Origin: an uncultured Eubacteriales bacterium
GTDB taxonomy: Bacteria; Bacillota_A; Clostridia; Christensenellales; Aristaeellaceae
Direction of reading: 5' to 3'
Length of the DNA stretch: 12,335 nucleotides
Assembly: GCA_902775835.1 (NCBI GenBank)
Contig: CACYNZ010000079.1
Location: 1 to 12,335, forward strand
This document shows positions 7,829 through 12,335 of the stretch, in pieces (position 1 is the stretch's first letter; every line of letters starts with the position of its first letter). The notes under the pieces were generated by a model. That model had not been told where the DNA came from and ran no database searches. It saw only the letters and a list, made by a program, of their open reading frames with translations. The position numbers and the translations under genes are program-made.

Positions 7829-9106
7829 TCAGCGATACATCATGTCCGAGCGTTTCGGGCCATTGGATACCATATGGATCGGTACCTGGCACACCTGCTC
7901 GATGAATTCCACATAACGGCGGCAGTTCTCAGGCAGCTCATCATAGGAGCGAATGCCGCGGATATCCGTTCCCCATCCCGGAAGCACTTCCAGCACCGGC
8001 TTGCAGTGCATCAGCGTGGGCGTGGACGGGAAATTCTTCAGAATCCGTCCATCATCCGTCTCATAGGCGGTGCACACCGGAATTTCCTTCAGATAGCCCA
8101 GTACATCCAGGTTTGTCAGAACAGCTTCCGTTGCTCCCTGCACCATGACGCCGTAACGGGTAGCCACTGCGTCGAACCAGCCCACAGAACGCGGACGTCC
8201 GGTGGTTGCGCCGTATTCACCGCGGTCGCCGCCGCGCCGGCGCAGTTCCTCTGCTTCGTCCCCGAAAATCTCGCTGACAAAGGGGCCCGCGCCAACGGCG
8301 CTGGAATATGCCTTGGTCACCGCATAGATCTTCTTCAGGGATGTCGGATTCACGCCTGCGCCGATGCAGCCGAATGCGGCCAGCGGCGAGGACGAGGTCG
8401 TATAGGGATAGATTCCGTGGTCCGGATCACGCAGGGTGCCCAGCTGACCTTCCAGGAGAATGGTCTTGCCCTGGGCGTCCAGTTCATGCAGCAGCAGCGT
8501 CGTATCGCACACCATGCTGCGGATCTTTTCCCCCATCTTCAGAAGATCCTGAACCATCTGTTCCAGATCCAGGGGCTCCTTGTGGTACATATGCTCAATC
8601 AGGCAGTTCTTTTTGTCCACCAGCATGCCCAGGCGCTCCCGCAGGATGGCCTCGTCATACAGTTGGCATACCTGAATGCCGATCTTGGCGTACTTGTCGG
8701 AATAGAATGGTGCAATCCCGGAACGGGTGGACCCGAAGGACTGCTTTCCGAGGCGTTCCTCTTCCAGTTTGTCCAGCTCCACATGCAGGGGAAGCAGCAC
8801 CTGACACCGGTCAGAGATGCAGATCTTCGGCTGCGGCACCCCGGAAGCCACCAGACTGTCCATTTCCCGGAGCAGTGCGTCCACATTCAGGGCAACTCCG
8901 GGCCCGATCACGTTGATCACCTCCGGATGGAAAACACCGGATGGCAGAAGATGAAGGGAAAACCGACCGTAATCGTTGATGATTGTATGCCCGGCATTGG
9001 CTCCGCCCTGAAAGCGGACCACCACATCACTCTGTTCTGCAAGCAGATCCGTGACCTTGCCTTTGCCTTCATCGCCCCAGTTGGCGCCTACCACTGCCTG
9101 AACCAT
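7829..9106 (-). CDS. purA: Adenylosuccinate synthetase
   Basis: Joins aspartate to IMP with GTP, the first committed step to AMP. It has 425 residues, the usual length. The N-terminal GANWGDEGKGK (7-17) carries the catalytic Asp12 and P-loop-like lysines; GGANAGHTI (34-42) carries catalytic His40. The GATTGRPRSVGWFDAVATRYG block (substrate and Arg-loop region), NLDVLGYL and the C-terminal VSNGPKR base-binding motif are present. Two blocks differ from the common form: STRSGIAPFYSDKYAKIGIQ replaces the usual TxRGIGPAYxDK, and EGQLGTLRDPDHGIYPY replaces EGAQGTLLDxDxGTYPY, so it belongs to a divergent PurA branch. The start has AAGGAGGG (9113-9120) 6 nt upstream. It has its own promoter and terminator and is probably a single-gene transcript, with possible read-through into hisH. 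Confidence 0.97.
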   Translation of the reverse strand: MVQAVVGANWGDEGKGKVTDLLAEQSDVVVRFQGGANAGHTIINDYGRFSLHLLPSGVFHPEVINVIGPGVALNVDALLREMDSLVASGVPQPKICISDRCQVLLPLHVELDKLEEERLGKQSFGSTRSGIAPFYSDKYAKIGIQVCQLYDEAILRERLGMLVDKKNCLIEHMYHKEPLDLEQMVQDLLKMGEKIRSMVCDTTLLLHELDAQGKTILLEGQLGTLRDPDHGIYPYTTSSSPLAAFGCIGAGVNPTSLKKIYAVTKAYSSAVGAGPFVSEIFGDEAEELRRRGGDRGEYGATTGRPRSVGWFDAVATRYGVMVQGATEAVLTNLDVLGYLKEIPVCTAYETDDGRILKNFPSTPTLMHCKPVLEVLPGWGTDIRGIRSYDELPENCRRYVEFIEQVCQVPIHMVSNGPKRSDMMYR

Positions 9107-9151
9107 GAGAGACCCTCCTTTGTATCCGCTTCATCACGCAGGACAGGGAAA

Positions 9152-9180
9152 ATTATACAGCATGCCCGTACCGGAAGCAA
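9152..9180 (-). promoter_or_regulatory. purA promoter
   Basis: On the minus strand TTGCTT (9175-9180), a 17-bp spacer and a perfect TATAAT (9152-9157) predict a start near 9145 and a leader of about 38 nt before the purA ATG. The -35 box is weak. The leader is too short for a purine riboswitch, so control, if any, would be by an upstream-binding protein. Confidence 0.65.
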
Positions 9181-9201
9181 GCTTTTCGAAACATATTGCG
9201 G

Positions 9202-9306
9202 TTCCGGCATCTGAACGTTCGTCTTTTCCCCCTTTTTGACTGGTCGACATCAAACGTGCAGATGTCATCCAAATGCACCAATTTGTATGCTTCCGGCATT
9301 CTGAAC
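9202..9306 (+). repeat. Imperfect direct repeat TTCCGGCAT(T)CTGAAC
   Basis: TTCCGGCATCTGAAC (9202-9216) recurs as TTCCGGCATTCTGAAC (9291-9306), 89 nt apart and differing by one inserted T. The sequence beyond each copy is also similar (pyrimidine-rich, with ACGTTNGT/ACGTTTTG-like segments). It may be a duplicated regulator site or the trace of a local duplication. Confidence 0.45.
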
Positions 9307-9397
9307 ATGGACGTTTTGTTTTTTATCCGCATAAATATGGATCAATTTCAACATCAAATGAGCCCTGAAATGCCATAAAGTTAAACAGACTCTTTAA

Positions 9398-9407
9398 AAT
9401 GTACATT
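9398..9407. promoter_or_regulatory. Palindrome overlapping the tetR -35 box, candidate operator
   Basis: AATGTACATT is a perfect 10-bp palindrome, extendable to 9395-9410 with one mismatched pair. It overlaps the predicted -35 element of tetR by two bases. TetR-family repressors usually bind palindromes over their own promoters, so this is the best candidate for autoregulation. Confidence 0.45.
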
Positions 9408-9434
9408 GTATGCAGGAGTTCTTCATGTTAAAAT
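9406..9434 (+). promoter_or_regulatory. tetR promoter
   Basis: TTGTAT (9406-9411), a 17-bp spacer and TAAAAT (9429-9434) preceded by TG one base upstream (extended -10) predict a start near 9441. That lies after the ATG at 9438, so the promoter supports the downstream start at 9480. Confidence 0.55.
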
Positions 9435-9479
9435 GAAATGCCCCAAGCCACGACACCGACCACAGGGGAGGCTGTAGCC

Positions 9480-10055
9480 ATGTCAAGGTATACACGGCAA
9501 ATGCTGATCAAGGCGTTTGCGGAATTGGCTCAGGAGCGACCTCTGAACAGAATCAATGTTTCAGAGATCGTCTCAAGATGCGCTGTTCACCGCAATACTT
9601 TTTATTATTACTTTGATGACATCCATCATCTTGTGAACCAGTTCCTGGAAGAAGAAAAAACCAGGCTCTCTGCCCTTTCAGAAAGCGCCGGATCCTGGGA
9701 GGAAGCAATCAGCATATTTGTGAACTATGCTTCTGAGAACAGGAAAATTCTGAAAAATATCAGCGACAGTTTTTCCTTGTCCATGATTCAGTCTTTCTTC
9801 GGTGATCTGCTCATGAACTGTGCAAAGAAGCGTCTTGAGGCAGAAGCCGGAAGTCTTGCGATCAATCAGGAAGACCTGGATATCCTCTCACTTCTCATCG
9901 CGTGCAGTGTGGAGGGGCTGATTGTAGGATGGATCGGAGATACGCTTCACGTAGAGCCTGAAGCTGTTATTTCCCGCGCCTGCCTTCTGCTGGAAGGAGC
10001 CGGTTCCAGTATTCTTCAGCGTGCGAATGAACTGCGCGACGAACCGGTAACCTGA
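9480..10055 (+). CDS. TetR/AcrR family transcriptional regulator, DhaS-like
   Basis: Predicted DNA-binding repressor of 191 residues. The N-terminal helix-turn-helix includes NRINVSEIVSRCAVHRNTFY and continues YYYFDDIHHLVNQFL (about 23-56), the typical TetR recognition helix followed by the F/Y-YYF motif. The rest is an all-helical ligand-binding and dimer domain, which resembles the C-terminal domain of Bacillota regulators related to DhaS. The ligand cannot be read from sequence. Start chosen at the ATG at 9480 with GGGGAGG (9465-9471) 8 nt upstream; the ATG at 9438 would fall ahead of the predicted transcription start. The gene is richer in A and T than its neighbours (21 G or C in 9721-9780). 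No obvious target lies beside it: purA is divergent and rarA has its own promoter. It is followed by a terminator, so it is a single-gene transcript. Confidence 0.9.
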   Translation: MSRYTRQMLIKAFAELAQERPLNRINVSEIVSRCAVHRNTFYYYFDDIHHLVNQFLEEEKTRLSALSESAGSWEEAISIFVNYASENRKILKNISDSFSLSMIQSFFGDLLMNCAKKRLEAEAGSLAINQEDLDILSLLIACSVEGLIVGWIGDTLHVEPEAVISRACLLLEGAGSSILQRANELRDEPVT

Positions 10056-10080
10056 GTGTCTGTTTCATACCCAACCTGTC

Positions 10081-10119
10081 AAGCCCTGTGCACACCGGTG
10101 CCCAGGGCTTTTCCTTTTT
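10081..10119 (+). terminator. Intrinsic terminator after the tetR gene
   Basis: AAGCCCTG (10081-10088) pairs with CAGGGCTT (10103-10110); one mismatched pair follows and an inner GCAC/GTGC stem closes on a 4-nt loop. A T-rich run (TTTTCCTTTTTC, from 10109) follows. It lies 25 nt after the tetR stop and isolates the gene from rarA. Confidence 0.85.
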
Positions 10120-10137
10120 CCCGCGTTTCCCCTGTGC

Positions 10138-10166
10138 TTGCACTGGCCGCCGCATCATGCTACACT
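10138..10166 (+). promoter_or_regulatory. rarA promoter
   Basis: TTGCAC (10138-10143), a 17-bp spacer and TACACT (10161-10166) with the extended -10 dinucleotide TG at 10158-10159. The predicted start near 10173 leaves a leader of about 26 nt with GGAGGT (10185-10190). The boxes are imperfect, but spacing and placement after the terminator fit. Confidence 0.5.
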
Positions 10167-10198
10167 TTTTTCAATTCCCTGCACGGAGGTGTTCCGTC

Positions 10199-11542
10199 AT
10201 GCCCCAGCTTTCCCTGTTCGATACGCCCGTCCCTTCCGATGACCGGGATCTTTCCGCTTCCGCTCCGCTTGCCGCAAGACTTCGCCCGCTGACGCTGGAC
10301 GAATATGTAGGCCAGAAGCATCTCGTGGGTCCGCACGCCATGCTGCGCCAGCTCATTGAGTCCGATCATCTTTCCTCCATGATTTTCTGGGGACCGCCCG
10401 GTGTGGGCAAAACCACACTGGCCCGCATTATTGCCGCCACGACGCATGCCTCATTCGTGGAGTTTTCCGCCGTGACCAGCGGCATCAAGGAAGTCCGCGA
10501 AGTCATGGCCCAGGCGGAGGAAAACCGGCGCATGGGACAGCGCACCGTCCTGTTCACGGACGAAATTCACCGCTTCAACAAAGCCCAGCAGGATGCCTTT
10601 CTCCCCTATGTGGAAAAAGGCAGCATCATCCTGATCGGGGCCACCACGGAAAATCCTTCCTTTGAGATCAATTCCGCTCTGCTGTCCAGGTGCCGGGTTT
10701 TCATACTCAAGCCGCTGACCGAGGACGATCTCTACGGACTCCTGCAGCACGCCATCAGGGACCGCCGGGGATTCGGCGGCATGCCGCTGCATATCTCCGA
10801 AGATCAACTGCACGCCATTGCCAGGTTTGCCAACGGAGATGCCAGAACCGCCCTGAATATCCTGGAAATGTCCGTACTCAACGGGGACATGGATCACGAA
10901 GGCACCGTGACGGTCACGGACGAGCGGCTCAGCGAAATCATGAACCGCCGCAGCCTGCTCTACGACCGTGACGGCGAGGAACACTACAACATGATCTCGG
11001 CTCTCCACAAATCCATGCGCAATTCCGATCCGGATGCCGCCGTCTACTGGCTCATGCGCATGCTGGACGGCGGAGACGATCCCCTGTATATCGCCCGGCG
11101 TCTTGTCCGGTTCGCCAGCGAGGATGTGGGCATGGCGGATTCCCATGCCCTTCCGCTGTGCATCTCCGTCTTTGACGCCTGCCACAAGCTGGGGCTTCCG
11201 GAATGCGATGTGCATCTCACCCACGCGGTCGTCTATCTGTCCATGGCGCCCAAATCCAACGCTCTGTATGTCGCCTGTGAAGAGGCCAAGGAGGATATCC
11301 GCACGCGGCCGGCTGAGCCTGTGCCCCTGCAGATCCGGAACGCGCCCACTCAGCTCATGCAGCAGCTGGATTACGGCAAGGGCTATCAGTACGCCCATGA
11401 CTATGAGGGAAAAATCACCCGGATGGAATGCCTCCCCGAAAGCCTCAGGGACCGCCGGTACTACCGGCCGACGGATTCCGGTGATGAAAAGGCTGTGCGG
11501 AATCGTCTGGATGATATTCTCAGGTTCAAGCGCGGCGAATAA
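10199..11542 (+). CDS. rarA: Replication-associated recombination protein RarA (MgsA/WRNIP1 family AAA+ ATPase)
   Basis: AAA+ ATPase acting at stalled or gapped replication forks; relatives are E. coli RarA, yeast Mgs1 and human WRNIP1, related to clamp-loader subunits. It has 447 residues. Motifs in order: PLAARLRPLTLDEYVGQKHL (23-42), Walker A GPPGVGKT (65-72), Walker B LFTDE (118-122), sensor 1 ATTEN (148-152), arginine-finger region LLSRCR (161-166), sensor 2 GDARTALN (213-220), then the C-terminal tetramerisation region with AIYW-like AVYWLMRMLDGG (281-292), RRLVRFASEDVG and HAVVYLSMAPKSN. The N-terminus QLSLFD (3-8) matches a sliding-clamp-binding motif. The start has GGAGGT 8 nt upstream; an upstream in-frame ATG at 10088 lies inside the tetR terminator and is rejected. 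Confidence 0.96.
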   Translation: MPQLSLFDTPVPSDDRDLSASAPLAARLRPLTLDEYVGQKHLVGPHAMLRQLIESDHLSSMIFWGPPGVGKTTLARIIAATTHASFVEFSAVTSGIKEVREVMAQAEENRRMGQRTVLFTDEIHRFNKAQQDAFLPYVEKGSIILIGATTENPSFEINSALLSRCRVFILKPLTEDDLYGLLQHAIRDRRGFGGMPLHISEDQLHAIARFANGDARTALNILEMSVLNGDMDHEGTVTVTDERLSEIMNRRSLLYDRDGEEHYNMISALHKSMRNSDPDAAVYWLMRMLDGGDDPLYIARRLVRFASEDVGMADSHALPLCISVFDACHKLGLPECDVHLTHAVVYLSMAPKSNALYVACEEAKEDIRTRPAEPVPLQIRNAPTQLMQQLDYGKGYQYAHDYEGKITRMECLPESLRDRRYYRPTDSGDEKAVRNRLDDILRFKRGE

Positions 11543-11547
11543 CGCAG

Positions 11548-11592
11548 AATGTCCCGGTGCACTCAGGAAATCCTGAATCGCACCGGGACATT
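11548..11592. terminator. Hairpin between convergent rarA and hydrolase genes
   Basis: AATGTCCCGGTGC (11548-11560) pairs perfectly with GCACCGGGACATT (11580-11592), and a second stem TCAGG/CCTGA sits inside. It lies 5 nt after the rarA stop and 2 nt after the hydrolase stop. T-runs are short on both strands, so it is either a bidirectional terminator of low U-content or a 3'-end stabilising structure. Confidence 0.7.
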
Positions 11593-11594
11593 TC

Positions 11595-12335
11595 TCATGC
11601 AAGGTTTTTTACGAACCATGCACCCAGATAGGCATATACATCACTGCGGTCCAGCTCATTGAGAATCTCATGCCGGTCGCCCTCAAAGAGCTTCATTTCC
11701 ACCTGAAGCCCGGCCTTGCGCATCATCTCATACACAGTCCGGACTCCTTTGCCCATATCCCCCACCGGATCCCTGTCGCCGGATACCAGCAGCAGAGGGA
11801 GATCCGCAGGAATTTCCTTCATTCTGGAAGGATCCGCATCATAGGCCACGGCCGAGAACAGCGCGCGGTATCCATTGAGCGTAAAGCAGTATCCGCAGAA
11901 CGGATCCGCATAGTATTTCTTCACAATCTCCACATCCCGGGTCAGCCAGCTGTTCTCCGGTATGGTTCCGTCCAGATTGTACTGCCTGTATGCCCCGCTT
12001 CCGATGGAGAGCTTCTGCATGAGCGCAGAGCGGTAGGCCCATCCCCGGCTGAGAGCGATCGTACGCGCAATCGTCTGGGCCAGCTCCGCCACTGCCGGCG
12101 GCACAAACCCTGTTCCCATGATCACCGCGCCTGCCAGGCCTTTCCCGTATTCGCACAGATAGCGCCGGAGCAGATAGGATCCCATGCTGTGCCCCAGCAT
12201 GAAATAGGGCACACCCGGCCATGCCTTCTGCACGTCCTCCCGGAGAAGGTGCATGTCCCGCACCAGACATCCGCAGGGATCATGTTCTTCAATGTACCCC
12301 AGTTCGGCTTCGTTCACTGCCGTGTGCCCGTGTCC
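11595..12335 (-). CDS. Alpha/beta hydrolase, monoacylglycerol lipase/S33-like, 5' end beyond window edge
   Basis: Predicted serine hydrolase resembling the Hydrolase_4 (lysophospholipase/monoglyceride lipase) group; substrate unknown. 246 residues are visible and the frame stays open to the right edge. The first residues read GHGHTA, matching the GHG element that precedes the nucleophile by about 50 residues in this family, so the true start lies outside; an internal GTG at 12317 would cut off the first core strand and is rejected. The triad is visible: nucleophile Ser50 (fragment numbering) in LGHSMGS, Asp189 in SGDRDPVG and His222 in EGDRHEILNE. The cap region (WLTRDVEIVKKYYADP, then FTLNGYRALF) is typical of Bacillota members. 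No signal peptide can be judged. It converges on rarA across a shared hairpin. Confidence 0.88.
   Translation of the reverse strand, partial: GHGHTAVNEAELGYIEEHDPCGCLVRDMHLLREDVQKAWPGVPYFMLGHSMGSYLLRRYLCEYGKGLAGAVIMGTGFVPPAVAELAQTIARTIALSRGWAYRSALMQKLSIGSGAYRQYNLDGTIPENSWLTRDVEIVKKYYADPFCGYCFTLNGYRALFSAVAYDADPSRMKEIPADLPLLLVSGDRDPVGDMGKGVRTVYEMMRKAGLQVEMKLFEGDRHEILNELDRSDVYAYLGAWFVKNLA

Larger units (their letters stand above)
9107..9479. other. Intergenic region between divergent purA and tetR
   Basis: This 373-nt gap is AT-rich compared with its surroundings (19 G or C in 9301-9360). It contains the purA promoter, the tetR promoter, the palindromes TTTCGAAA (9184-9191), GAACGTTC (9213-9220) and AATGTACATT (9398-9407), the inverted repeat GACATC/GATGTC (9246-9266) and an imperfect direct repeat (9202-9216 and 9291-9306). 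No gene is convincing here; the short frame opening at 9196 lacks a ribosome binding site and resembles nothing I know. An in-frame ATG at 9438 precedes the chosen tetR start. Confidence 0.7.

Noticed and set aside
9107..9145. Purine riboswitch ahead of purA
   Set aside because: The predicted leader is only about 38 nt, too short for the three-helix aptamer, and no aptamer core bases are visible.
7766..9214. Plus-strand open frame of 482 codons antisense to purA
   Set aside because: The opposite strand encodes an unmistakable PurA with ribosome binding site and terminator. The antisense frame has no domain or proper start signal.
9438..9479. Upstream ATG for the TetR regulator
   Set aside because: The predicted transcription start near 9441 lies after it and no ribosome binding site precedes it; GGGGAGG supports 9480.
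10088..10198. 37-codon N-terminal extension of rarA
   Set aside because: It starts inside the tetR terminator and before the predicted rarA promoter; the start at 10199 has a good ribosome binding site.
10451..11602. Minus-strand open frame of 383 codons antisense to rarA
   Set aside because: It is a shadow of the AAA+ gene; it would also overlap the hairpin and the end of the hydrolase gene.
1..12335. CRISPR array, insertion sequence, prophage or defence island
   Set aside because: No regularly spaced repeats, transposase, integrase or known defence motifs were seen on either strand.

Overview
The window reads as chromosomal DNA of a Bacillota bacterium, probably a Clostridia-like anaerobe. 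The grounds are strong AAGGAGG-type ribosome binding sites, an RNase P RNA whose conserved blocks look like type A (Bacilli usually have type B), a DhaS-like TetR regulator, and mostly housekeeping genes of moderately high GC (37 of 60 bases at 5401-5460). I cannot name a genus. I see no tRNA, rRNA, CRISPR array, insertion sequence, prophage gene or defence gene.

Left region (1-3387, minus strand): a two-gene glycan-degradation unit. A two-domain SGNH/CE2-like carbohydrate esterase is followed 28 nt later by a GH78 alpha-L-rhamnosidase that runs off the left edge. Neither has a signal peptide, so both probably act in the cytoplasm on imported, acetylated, rhamnose-containing oligosaccharides.

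Centre-left (3508-4728, plus strand): a near-consensus promoter drives rnpB. Its closing P1 helix plus a T-run forms the terminator. An exported NodB-type polysaccharide deacetylase follows at once. A long symmetric hairpin then separates it from the convergent genes to the right.

Centre (4728-9106, minus strand): purA is read first and ends in a textbook terminator. Then come hisH, hisF and hisC, with overlapping or nearly touching ends, followed by a YdjM-like membrane protein gene. HisH and HisF together make imidazole glycerol phosphate and release AICAR, a purine intermediate. PurA is on the AMP branch of purine synthesis, and ATP is the substrate of histidine synthesis, so the neighbours are metabolically linked. 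No room for a separate promoter is visible between the purA terminator and hisH.

Right region (9107-12335): a 373-nt AT-rich spacer carries the purA promoter, a divergent tetR promoter, several palindromes and a direct repeat. A TetR/AcrR regulator of noticeably lower GC follows. Then comes rarA (AAA+ ATPase of replication-fork maintenance) with its own promoter and an N-terminal sliding-clamp-type motif. A perfect hairpin separates rarA from a convergent alpha/beta hydrolase whose 5' end lies beyond the right edge.

I found no convincing new multi-gene system. The items most worth checking are the promoterless gap behind the purA terminator, the low-GC TetR segment with its operator-like palindrome, and the rnpB/deacetylase junction.
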